From NCBI GenBank assembly GCA_021839785.1, contig JAKCAB010000819.1, positions 1 to 6,229 on the forward strand: 6,229 bases of DNA. The letters run 5' to 3'. The number at the start of each line of letters is the position of its first letter. The first letter of the stretch is position 1. The stretch comes from a bacterium. GTDB taxonomy: Bacteria > Verrucomicrobiota > Verrucomicrobiae > Limisphaerales > J093. Below the pieces are notes generated by a model that searched no databases, had not been told where the DNA came from, and saw only the letters and a program-made list of their open reading frames with translations. This document shows, piece by piece, positions 1-6,229 of this stretch. A program made the position numbers and the translations under genes.

Positions 1-3000
1 GGAGCCGCGGGCGTGGCGGACATCACCGTCAAGGTGGCCAACGCGAGCGGCCTCAGCACCACCAACGTCCTGGCTGTGCTGGTGGGTTGCGACCTCAACG
101 GCGTCTGGCCACAGGCGTGCCCGTTGACGCTGTCCGGCGGTCTGGACGGCAGCCTCATCGCCACGATCCACCAGGCGCTCGACACGCCGGACGGGTCGCG
201 CTGGTTCCGGTTCACGATCCAGCCGGAGAGCCAGCTTTTCGTCACGCTCACCGAGTTGCGGCGCAACTACGACCTGTTCGTCTTTCGCGACATCCAGGCG
301 GTGTATGAAGAACTGCTGCATCCCACGCCGGAAGACCTGGCCCGGTTGGGGGCGGAGTTCGCGCCGGCGGCGTTTTCGCCGGCCGCCTTTTCACCGGCGG
401 CGTTCAGTCCGGCGGCTTTCTCGCCAGCGGCGTTTTCACCCGCGGCGTTCAGCCCCGCCGCGTTTTCGCCCGCGGCCTTTTCACCCGCCGCGTTCAGTCC
501 AGCGGCGTTTTCGCGCGCGCTGTTTTCGCCGGCGGCGTTCAGCCCCGCGGCCTTTTCGCCGGCCGCCTTCAGTCCCGCCGCGTTTTCGCCCGCGGCCTTT
601 TCACCCGCCGCGTTCAGCCCCGCCGCCTTCAGTGGCGCGCAGACGCGCAGCTTGGTGGCGGTCTCGGCCTTTCCCGGTTCGGCGAGCGAAGGCGTTTTTC
701 TCAACACCTGGCAAAGCACGGGCGATTTCTACGTCTGTGTTCGCGGCCGAAATGGGACTTTCGCGCCCGGCGAGCTTTTCCGGCTGGACGTGCGGTTGGT
801 GCCCGGCGGTTGCACCGGCGTGAAGCCGTTGCCGGCACCGACCCTGGCAGCCACGCCTGGCCCCGGCGATGGCTTCCACACCTTGATCCTCGCCGATTTC
901 GGCCGGCTGAATCCAACCGGCGATGCCGACCTCGCGACGCGCGTCGCGGCCCTGCAGGCCAGGCTGGCCACCTTCGCCGCCCGACCCGAGGTGGCCGGCG
1001 TGGTGGTGGACGTGGGCGCCGACGCGGCGGTGGCCTTTGCGAATCAGCAGGCCGACGCGATCCCGGATTGTATCTTCGCGAAAAACTTGGTTGCCGGCGC
1101 GATCCGGGACGTGGTCCGCCGGTACCGCGAACTCAATCCCGCGCTCGAATACGTGGTGCTCGTAGGTGACGACGATGTCATTCCGTTCTTCCGCCATCCC
1201 GACACCGCGGGCCTGGCGAGCGAGAGCAATTTCGTCGTGCCGGTGCTCGACGCGACGGCCAGCCAGGCGAGTCTGCGGCTGGGCTACGTTTTGTCGCAGG
1301 ACGACTACGGCGCCGTGTGCGGGATCACCGACCAGTTCACCAGTATTCCGCTGCCGGACCTGGCCGTGGGCCGGCTGGTGGAAACGCCGGACGAGATCGC
1401 CGGCTTGATCGACGCGTACCTCGCGACGGACGGCGGCCAGGTTGCCGAGCCGCGAGCTTCGCTCGTCACCGGCTACGATTTTCTGGCCGACGCCGCGGAG
1501 GCGATCGACGCGGAACTGCGCGCCGGCATGGGCAGCGGGGCGATCCGGATTCATGACCGCCTGATCGCGCCGCGCGGCACCGCGCCGCAGGACGATCCGA
1601 ACACGACGGCGAATTGGACGGCCACGCAACTGGAGAACCTGCTGTTCGCGCGCCGGCATGACCTCATTTTCCTGGCCGGCCACTTCAACGACGGCGGGGC
1701 GTTGGCGGCGGATTACGAAACGCAGTTGAAGGCGTCCCAGGTGGTGACCTCCGCCGTGGACATGGTGAACGCCATCGTCTTCGGCGCGGGCTGCCACGTC
1801 GGCTACAACACGGTGGACCGGCACGCGATCCCGGAGGTGACGCAGGCGCCGGACTGGTCGCAGGCGTTCGCGCGTAAACAGGTCACCGCGTTCGTCGGCG
1901 GCACTGGTTACCAGTACGGCGACACGGATTTGATCGAGTACAACGAGCGGCTTTACCTCGAGTTTGCCCGGCAACTCCGCACCGGCACGGGGCCGGTCGC
2001 GGTGGGCAAGGCGTTGATCGCGGCCAAGCGCGCGTATCTGCGGGGCACACCGGTGCCGCGCGGCATTCACGAAAAGGCGCTGCTGGAAACGACGCTGTTC
2101 GGCTTTCCGATGTTGAGCCTCAACCTGCCCGGCGCGCGGCTGCCGTCGCCGGCGAGCAGTTCGATCGTGTCCGCCACGACCGGTTACGCGGCGGACCCCG
2201 GCGCCAAGCTGGGTCTCCACCAAGCGGACGTTACGCTTGCGGTTGGACCGCTCGCCGAACACAGCGTGTCGCTCCAAGTCTATGATGCCGGCGGCGCGCA
2301 AGGCAAAGTCGCGACCACCTATTTGTCCGGCCAGGACGGCCAGGTCAGCAACCCCGCCGAACCGGTGCTGCCGCTGGTGGTCGCGGACGTCACGTCGCCG
2401 ACCGCCGGCGAGGTGCTCCGCGGCGTGGGCTTCCGCGGCGGAACTTACGAAGACCACGCGGGCGTGCTGCCGTTGACCGGCGCGCCCGCGACCGAAATCC
2501 GCGGCGTGGCGACGGCGTTCCAATCCGACTTCTTCGTGCCGGTCCAGCCCTGGAATGTGGATTACTCAGACAGCGTGTGTGGCGGCGGCCTGGGTCGTGT
2601 TCGCCTCAACTTGTTCCCGGCCCAGCATCGCAGTAGCGGGGTCGGCGTGGACCAGGTCACGCGCCGCCAATTCACCGGGCTTTCGTTCCGGCTGTTTTAC
2701 AGCAGCAACGTCACCACTTACAGCTTCCTGCCAGACCAGTCCGATGCCGACACGCCGGCACTGTCAGGCGCGCCGACCGTCACGGCGGTCGAGGACGTGG
2801 TCGAGTCGGGGCAGGTGCTGATCAGCGCGCAAGTGGTGGGCAATCCGGCCGCCGGCATCCAGGAGGTTTGGGTGACCTTCACGGCCACCGACGGTGACTG
2901 GCGCGGCAAATGGGAGTCGCTCGACCTCACGCAGCAATCGGACACGCGCGTGTGGGCGGGCACGTTGAACCTGCCGGCGAATGTGGCGCCCGCCGACGTG

Positions 3001-4269
3001 CGCTACCTGGTGCAAGCGGTGAACGGCGTCGGGTTGGTCGCGATGGACGCGAACGGCGGCGGTTTTTACACGCCGGGCCAGGCCCCGGAAGCCCAGCCGC
3101 AACCGCCGACGGCCACGACGCTGACCTTCGACGATTTTCCGCTCGCGCGGCCGTACGGGACCACCGCTCAGTTCAGCGCCGTGCTCGCCACCGCCGCGGG
3201 ACCGCTCGCCGGCCAGCGCGTGGTTTTCGGCCTCGGCCAGCAACAAGTCCTCGCCGTTACGGACAGCGACGGCCGGGCGAAGGTAGCGTTGCCGCTGGTG
3301 AGCGCGCCGGTGGCGTACCGGTTGCAGGCGACCTTCGCTGGCACCGCCGACCTGGCTGGGGCCTCGGCCACCACGCAGTTCGGCATCGTGCCGCAGGACA
3401 CGGAGATCGTGTTCGAGGACCTGACCGCCACTCGGCCAAACTTGAACGTGCGCGCAACGCTGCGGGACGTCGCCGGGCACCCGCTTTCCGAGCAATCCAT
3501 TTTCTTCGTGCTCACCGATGCCGCCGGCAAAGTGGTCAAGGCGCGGCCGGTTATCACCGATTACGCCGGGCGCGCCTCGCTGGGAACTGTGCCGCTGAGC
3601 AACGCCGGTACTTTCACGCTGCGGGCGTACTACAACGGCCAGGTGCCGCTGAATGGCAGCGTCAGCGCTCCCACGCTGGCCACGGTGTTGGTGGACCCGC
3701 GGTATAACGCGTCCACCGCGAGCGGCACGTACACGTTTGCCCTGGTGGCCGCGCCCGCGACGGTCTTGCGAACGGCCGGCCAGGTTGCGCGCGTGAACGT
3801 GCATGACCTGCTGGAATCGTCGCGGACGTTCACGGACTCGGTTCTCGGCCTGGTGAGCGTGCAGGCGGCAACGCCGGACGGCGCGGGCGTGGCGGTGGAC
3901 CCGGCCGGGCAATGGAGCACGTACCAACCGCCGGTTGGCCCCGACACGGCCGGCAGTTTCACCTACACGATCGGTGACCAGAACGGCAACCAAGCCACGG
4001 GCGTGGTAACCGTGGAACTGGCCGCCGGCCCGCCCATCCCAAGCCTGGTTTTTGTGGGCATCGAACCGGGGGCGAACGGCGGCGTGCGGCTGCGCCTGAC
4101 GGGCGTGTCATTCGTAACCTATCAAATCCAGTCCCGCGATGCGCTGGACGGCGGCGCGCCGTGGAACGACATCGGCCTCGCGACTGCCGACGCCGCGGGC
4201 GGGTTCGAGTTCACGGACCCGGCCGGGCCGACTGGCGGCGCGCGATATTACCGGGCCGTCGGACCGTGA
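1..4269 (+). CDS. Large multidomain gingipain-like (peptidase C25-type) extracellular protein with SPAAF repeats, 5' partial
   Basis: This is probably a secreted or surface cysteine-peptidase-like protein; the substrate is unknown. Residues are numbered from the GTG at 13. Domains in order: a beta-rich N-terminal part (about 1-100), with W64-F65-R66-F67 and N85-Y86-D87-L88 resembling a PPC-type domain; 18 pentapeptide repeats (117-206); a return to PPC-like strands (about 212-262, with G237-D238-F239-Y240-V241); a C25-like caspase-fold domain (about 287-706) with H557 and C594; beta modules (about 730-1022); two Ig-like domains (about 1034-1126 and 1128-1227); a cadherin/VCBS-like module (about 1250-1336); and a terminal module (about 1344-1418). 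The frame is open to base 1. GGAG at 1-4 sits eight bases before the GTG and could be a ribosome binding site. However, no signal peptide follows, so the true start is more likely upstream. The stop is TGA at 4267-4269. No transmembrane helix or recognised sorting signal is seen at the C-terminus. The domain order is clear; peptidase activity is inferred. Confidence 0.85.
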   Translation, partial: GAAGVADITVKVANASGLSTTNVLAVLVGCDLNGVWPQACPLTLSGGLDGSLIATIHQALDTPDGSRWFRFTIQPESQLFVTLTELRRNYDLFVFRDIQAVYEELLHPTPEDLARLGAEFAPAAFSPAAFSPAAFSPAAFSPAAFSPAAFSPAAFSPAAFSPAAFSPAAFSRALFSPAAFSPAAFSPAAFSPAAFSPAAFSPAAFSPAAFSGAQTRSLVAVSAFPGSASEGVFLNTWQSTGDFYVCVRGRNGTFAPGELFRLDVRLVPGGCTGVKPLPAPTLAATPGPGDGFHTLILADFGRLNPTGDADLATRVAALQARLATFAARPEVAGVVVDVGADAAVAFANQQADAIPDCIFAKNLVAGAIRDVVRRYRELNPALEYVVLVGDDDVIPFFRHPDTAGLASESNFVVPVLDATASQASLRLGYVLSQDDYGAVCGITDQFTSIPLPDLAVGRLVETPDEIAGLIDAYLATDGGQVAEPRASLVTGYDFLADAAEAIDAELRAGMGSGAIRIHDRLIAPRGTAPQDDPNTTANWTATQLENLLFARRHDLIFLAGHFNDGGALAADYETQLKASQVVTSAVDMVNAIVFGAGCHVGYNTVDRHAIPEVTQAPDWSQAFARKQVTAFVGGTGYQYGDTDLIEYNERLYLEFARQLRTGTGPVAVGKALIAAKRAYLRGTPVPRGIHEKALLETTLFGFPMLSLNLPGARLPSPASSSIVSATTGYAADPGAKLGLHQADVTLAVGPLAEHSVSLQVYDAGGAQGKVATTYLSGQDGQVSNPAEPVLPLVVADVTSPTAGEVLRGVGFRGGTYEDHAGVLPLTGAPATEIRGVATAFQSDFFVPVQPWNVDYSDSVCGGGLGRVRLNLFPAQHRSSGVGVDQVTRRQFTGLSFRLFYSSNVTTYSFLPDQSDADTPALSGAPTVTAVEDVVESGQVLISAQVVGNPAAGIQEVWVTFTATDGDWRGKWESLDLTQQSDTRVWAGTLNLPANVAPADVRYLVQAVNGVGLVAMDANGGGFYTPGQAPEAQPQPPTATTLTFDDFPLARPYGTTAQFSAVLATAAGPLAGQRVVFGLGQQQVLAVTDSDGRAKVALPLVSAPVAYRLQATFAGTADLAGASATTQFGIVPQDTEIVFEDLTATRPNLNVRATLRDVAGHPLSEQSIFFVLTDAAGKVVKARPVITDYAGRASLGTVPLSNAGTFTLRAYYNGQVPLNGSVSAPTLATVLVDPRYNASTASGTYTFALVAAPATVLRTAGQVARVNVHDLLESSRTFTDSVLGLVSVQAATPDGAGVAVDPAGQWSTYQPPVGPDTAGSFTYTIGDQNGNQATGVVTVELAAGPPIPSLVFVGIEPGANGGVRLRLTGVSFVTYQIQSRDALDGGAPWNDIGLATADAAGGFEFTDPAGPTGGARYYRAVGP
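361..630 (+). repeat. Tandem 15-bp repeat, 18 units encoding (S-P-A-A-F)n
   Basis: Eighteen in-frame 15-bp units encode residues 117-206 of the large protein. Sixteen units read SPAAF, the first reads APAAF, and unit 11 (511-525) reads SRALF. The protein sequence is nearly invariant while the codons vary: serine is written TCG, TCA, AGC or AGT. Serine codons follow a TCG-TCA-AGY order in units 2-4, 5-7, 8-10 and 16-18, giving a 45-bp higher-order period. The 44 bases at 454-497 recur exactly at 574-617, which is an eight-unit offset. The array sits between two halves of what looks like one beta-sandwich domain, so it may form an extended or stacked loop projecting from that domain. Similar P-D-A-F-S-type arrays occur in related large proteins as I remember them; no function is known to me. 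Confidence 0.95.
871..2130 (+). other. Domain: caspase-fold, gingipain-like (C25-type) peptidase region
   Basis: This region encodes residues 287-706 of the large protein. It opens with a hydrophobic strand and helix set (H289-T290-L291-I292-L293). Y380-V381-V382-L383-V384-G385-D386-D387 with I390-P391 follows; this matches the 'vvLVGd..viP' strand typical of C25 peptidases. L448-A451-V452-G453-R454 matches the conserved 'D..vGR' segment. The likely catalytic histidine is H557 in L-A-G-H-F-N-D-G-G (codon at 1681), and the likely nucleophile is C594 in F-G-A-G-C-H-V-G-Y-N (codon at 1792). Both residues follow hydrophobic strands, as in clan CD enzymes. Other C25-like landmarks are G629-G630-T631-G632-Y633 with G636-D637, and a closing L695-F696-G697-F698-P699 where family members often have G-D-P. 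The usual His-Gly pair is His-Phe here, so activity is plausible but not certain. Confidence 0.75.
3112..3693 (+). other. Domain: tandem bacterial Ig-like modules
   Basis: This region encodes residues 1034-1227 of the large protein. Two modules of about 90 residues each follow the bacterial Ig-like pattern. A strand carries an 'L.a....pLaGq.V.F' motif (P1064-L1065-A1066-G1067 in the first, H1156-P1157-L1158-S1159 in the second). Next comes a 'T-D-x-x-G-R-A' turn (T1083-D1084-S1085-D1086-G1087-R1088-A1089 and T1182-D1183-Y1184-A1185-G1186-R1187-A1188). A final strand reads like 'Y.L.A.F.G' (Y1102-R1103-L1104-Q1105-A1106 and F1201-T1202-L1203-R1204-A1205). Such modules in surface proteins usually act as stalks or as adhesion or binding units. 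They support an extracellular location; their specific partner cannot be read from sequence. Confidence 0.7.
4042..4266 (+). other. Domain: C-terminal beta module ending in YYRAVGP
   Basis: This region encodes residues 1344-1418, the end of the large protein. Its pattern is a 'Y-x-I-Q-S-R-D-x-L' strand (Y1370 to L1378), then W1384-N1385-D1386-I1387-G1388, then F1398-E1399-F1400-T1401-D1402-P1403, and finally R1411-Y1412-Y1413-R1414-A1415. From memory, modules of the form 'Y.lqaS.dL..W..lg...a...g.f.ftD......rfYRa' close many large extracellular proteins of Verrucomicrobiota. This makes it the best taxonomic hint in the window. It does not resemble a Type IX secretion sorting domain or a PEP-CTERM signal. 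Confidence 0.6.
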
Positions 4270-4359
4270 GGGCCTCGGACCGCGATCGCGGCTGGTTTCG
4301 GCCCCTCAAGTGGGTCCGCCGTCTTATACCAAAGTGCATTCAAATGGCTGCGAAACACC

Positions 4360-4416
4360 CCCTCACCCCAACCCTCTCCCCCGCAGGGGAGAGGGTGCCC
4401 GCAGGGCGGGTGAGGG
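4360..4416. repeat. Nested palindromic intergenic repeat, three-way junction; possible bidirectional terminator
   Basis: Outer arms CCCTCACCC (4360-4368) and GGGTGAGGG (4408-4416) are perfect reverse complements. They enclose an 11-bp perfect stem, ACCCTCTCCCC (4371-4381) with GGGGAGAGGGT (4386-4396), closed by a CGCA loop. They also enclose a smaller stem, GCCC (4397-4400) with GGGC (4404-4407). Together these form a three-armed structure on either strand. The sequence type matches palindromic dispersed repeats found between genes in many GC-rich bacteria. It lies between two converging stop codons, so it could end transcription from both sides. No strong T-run follows on either strand (only TTTT at 4430-4433), so intrinsic termination is uncertain. 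Confidence 0.8.
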
Positions 4417-4448
4417 CGCGCTCGTATCCTTTTGATCGCAACTCAGTA

Positions 4449-6229
4449 TTAAGCCAGCACCTTTTCGTACACCGCACGGATGTGCCGCCGGTAGCGCGCG
4501 ACGGCCGCCAGGAAGTCCTCCGTCGCCGCGAAGCCGCAACGGATGGCCACGCGATATTGCGGCGCCGGGTCGTCTGGCAACTCGGTTTCGCCTTCGTAGC
4601 TCCAGCGCCGCAGGATGCCTTCCACGCGCCGCAGCCGCCGGTAGTTTTCGATCAGCGGGTCGGCGTCGGCCACGGGAAGCACGCCTTCGGTCTTCGCGCG
4701 GCGCAAGGCCTGGAGCGTGTTCGGCTCGTGCCAGCCGTGTGCGAGGCAAAAAACCTGCGCGAGAAACTCCGCGTCCACCAAACCGCCGACACCGGTCTTG
4801 ATCGCCAGCGCATCTTTGCCGGCCGGCGTGCGCTCCTTTTCGATGCGGCGTCGCATCCGCGCGATCTGCTGTTTCCAATCCGGGGTGCGCGCCGTGGCCG
4901 GGCAGTCCGCGTGGCTGAAATTGGCGAGGCCGGCGACCATCGCCTGAAAGTGCGCGCCCACCGTGGCGTCGCCGGCCACCGGCCGGCAGCGCGAGAGCGC
5001 CTGGATTTCCCAAAGCTGCGCGCGTGACCGGTAATACTCGGCGTGCGCCCGCAGCGTGTTGACGAGCAGCCCTTTCTCGCCGTCCGGCCGCAGGCGGGCG
5101 TCCACCTCGAACGCCACCCCGTGCTCGGTCTGGCTGGAAATCAGGTCCAGCAAATCCACCGCCACGCGCTGGAGCGCCGGCAGGTTTTTGACTTTGTCGT
5201 CGGCCACGAAGACCACGTCCAGGTCGGAGCCGTAGTTGAGTTCGTTGCCGCCCAGCTTGCCCAGGCCGATGATCGCCAGCGGGCAGGTCTTGAGGCGGTG
5301 TTTGCGCAGGACGGCTTCGAGGGCGTATTGGAGACACGCCTCCGCCAGCGCGGAAAGCTCGACCAGGTTCTGCTCGAAGTCGGCCAGGCCGAGAATGTCG
5401 CGCAAGCCGATGCGCGTGAATTCCGCCTCGTGGTAGCGGCGAATCCACAACCGCTGGTCGGTGTCGTCCGCGCCGTGCCGGAGATCGGCCAGCGTCCGCG
5501 TGGCACTGCGCGATTCGCGGAGCCGGCCGCTTTGGGCGAGATCGTCGATCAAATCCGGCGTGCGGATCGCGGTCTCTGCCAGGAATTCCGAGCGGTCGAA
5601 CAGGAACACCATCAGTTCGAAGAACGACGGGTTGGCCGCCCAGGTCTCGAACAGGAGCGCGCGTGCGCCGTAGGCGGCGACGAAGGTGTCCAGCCGGGCG
5701 AGCACGCGGTCGGGATCGGACAGCCAGCGCGCCTGCGGGTCGCCATCCGCGCCGGCTGCCGCCCGCCGTTGGGCGAGCGTGTCGCGGCGGGGGCACCAGT
5801 TCAGGAGCCGGGCGAACAGCTCGCGCGCGAAACTTTCGGTGCGCGGGGACGTGTGTCCGAAACCGGGCCCGTGCAAGAACGTGCTGGCCAGGCGGAAGGC
5901 CTGGTCGGGGTCGCGGAACGAGGCGTTCGCCAGCCGCGGCTTCCAGTACGCTTCGTTGCCGGTGAACGGCGGCCAGTCGGCGGTCTCGCTGGCGGTTTCG
6001 GAAGCGTCCCCCTGCGCACCCAGCAGTTCCTCATAGCTGCGGCGCACGTGCTCGCGGTGTTTTTGCATGGCGGTCTCGAAATCCGCCAGCCCGGGGAAAC
6101 CCATCAGCCGGGCAAGCCGTTCGCGCGCGCGGCGCTCGGTCGGGAGCGTATGGGTCTGGAGGTGGTTCTCCATCTGGAGGCGGTGCTCGACGTCGCGCAG
6201 GAATTCGTACGCGCTGACCAAAGCCTCGC
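4449..6229 (-). CDS. glnE: Bifunctional glutamine synthetase adenylyltransferase / adenylyl-removing enzyme, C-terminal part, 5' partial
   Basis: GlnE adds AMP to, and removes it from, the conserved tyrosine of glutamine synthetase. It thereby sets nitrogen assimilation in response to PII and glutamine, in the cytoplasm. About 592 codons are visible. Residues are numbered from the TTG at 6221, which is an internal leucine: the frame continues to the edge, and the sequence A-Y-E-F-L-R-D-V-E-H-R-L-Q (4-16) with T-H-T-L-P (23-27) belongs to the end of the N-terminal adenylyl-removing half. A helical linker follows (about 85-300). The second nucleotidyltransferase domain carries G-L-G-K-L-G-G-N-E-L-N-Y-G-S-D-L-D (319-335), with metal-binding aspartates D333 and D335. 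The third carboxylate is D374 in F-E-V-D-A-R-L-R-P-D-G. A helical C-terminal domain ends at A590, with a TAA stop. Compared with the roughly 950-residue E. coli enzyme, about 350 N-terminal residues lie outside the window. No frameshift or missing catalytic residue is seen. Start, promoter and operon partners are not visible. Confidence 0.95.
   Translation of the reverse strand, partial: EALVSAYEFLRDVEHRLQMENHLQTHTLPTERRARERLARLMGFPGLADFETAMQKHREHVRRSYEELLGAQGDASETASETADWPPFTGNEAYWKPRLANASFRDPDQAFRLASTFLHGPGFGHTSPRTESFARELFARLLNWCPRRDTLAQRRAAAGADGDPQARWLSDPDRVLARLDTFVAAYGARALLFETWAANPSFFELMVFLFDRSEFLAETAIRTPDLIDDLAQSGRLRESRSATRTLADLRHGADDTDQRLWIRRYHEAEFTRIGLRDILGLADFEQNLVELSALAEACLQYALEAVLRKHRLKTCPLAIIGLGKLGGNELNYGSDLDVVFVADDKVKNLPALQRVAVDLLDLISSQTEHGVAFEVDARLRPDGEKGLLVNTLRAHAEYYRSRAQLWEIQALSRCRPVAGDATVGAHFQAMVAGLANFSHADCPATARTPDWKQQIARMRRRIEKERTPAGKDALAIKTGVGGLVDAEFLAQVFCLAHGWHEPNTLQALRRAKTEGVLPVADADPLIENYRRLRRVEGILRRWSYEGETELPDDPAPQYRVAIRCGFAATEDFLAAVARYRRHIRAVYEKVLA
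5100..5267 (-). other. GlnE adenylyltransferase active-site segment
   Basis: This segment covers residues 319-374 of the visible GlnE fragment. It contains the nucleotidyltransferase signature G-x-G-K-L-G-G-x-E-L with G-S-D-L-D. D333 (codon 5223-5225) and D335 would bind the metal-ATP complex, and D374 (codon 5100-5102) closes the carboxylate triad. The form Y-G-S-D-L-D is typical of the second (AMP-adding) catalytic domain of GlnE; the removing domain usually reads S-S-D-I-D. The domain visible here is therefore the one that adenylylates glutamine synthetase, and its catalytic residues are intact. Confidence 0.9.

Noticed and set aside
361..630. A CRISPR array, because of the regular short repeats.
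   Set aside because: Units are 15 bp with no spacers, keep the reading frame exactly and encode a constant peptide.
601..2523. A 640-codon open frame on the minus strand opposite the large gene.
   Set aside because: Its translation is rich in Arg, His, Ala and Gly, with no recognisable domain. It mirrors the strong GC bias of the plus-strand gene, whose own translation has clear domains.
2764..3993. A 409-codon minus-strand frame opposite the Ig-like region.
   Set aside because: It has shadow composition (Arg, Gly, Val, His) and no motif. The plus-strand frame encodes recognisable Ig-like modules.
4280..4291. A perfect 12-bp palindrome, CCGCGATCGCGG, containing the HIP1-like octamer GCGATCGC.
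   Set aside because: It is a single short palindrome in GC-rich DNA with no loop and no T-run. Nothing else suggests a cyanobacterium, so chance is the simplest reading.
4363..5796. A 477-codon minus-strand frame overlapping glnE.
   Set aside because: It is the same strand in another frame and is very rich in Arg, Ala, Gly and Pro. It reads through the intergenic palindrome, and the GlnE frame carries all conserved motifs.
6219..6221. TTG as the start codon of glnE.
   Set aside because: The frame stays open to the window edge (E-A before it), and the codon lies inside a conserved stretch in the middle of the GlnE family, so it is an internal leucine.

Overview
This 6.2-kb window is GC-rich and holds two genes that converge on a short intergenic gap. 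Both genes run off the window. The left gene (plus strand, edge to 4269) encodes a very large, probably extracellular, multidomain protein. The right gene (minus strand, stop at 4449, continuing past 6229) is the C-terminal two thirds of glnE, the glutamine synthetase adenylyltransferase / adenylyl-removing enzyme.

The left protein reads as a mosaic. It starts with a beta-rich module resembling a pre-peptidase (PPC-type) domain. That module is interrupted by 18 tandem pentapeptides of the form S-P-A-A-F. Next comes a caspase-fold, gingipain-like (peptidase family C25) domain with a His/Cys pair at H557 and C594. A long tail of Ig-like and other beta-sandwich modules follows, ending in a short module that finishes in Y-Y-R-A-V-G-P just before the stop. 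I recall the repeat-plus-peptidase arrangement from large secreted proteins of environmental bacteria, so the family itself is probably not new, although its biology appears unexplored. No partner gene is visible, so this is not a multi-gene system within the window.

The 179-bp gap (4270-4448) contains a nested palindromic sequence, 4360-4416, that folds on paper into a three-way junction. It resembles the dispersed 'CCCTCACCC...GGGTGAGGG' intergenic repeats of GC-rich bacteria. An AT-richer patch lies directly to its left.

The organism is likely a GC-rich environmental bacterium. A member of Verrucomicrobiota (Pedosphaera/Limisphaerales-like) fits best, on three grounds: the C-terminal module of the big protein, the intergenic repeat type, and a GlnE of the two-domain kind. 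This is an inference from sequence style; no marker gene settles it. The two genes look functionally unrelated: one is for nitrogen control in the cytoplasm, the other for the cell surface or exterior.
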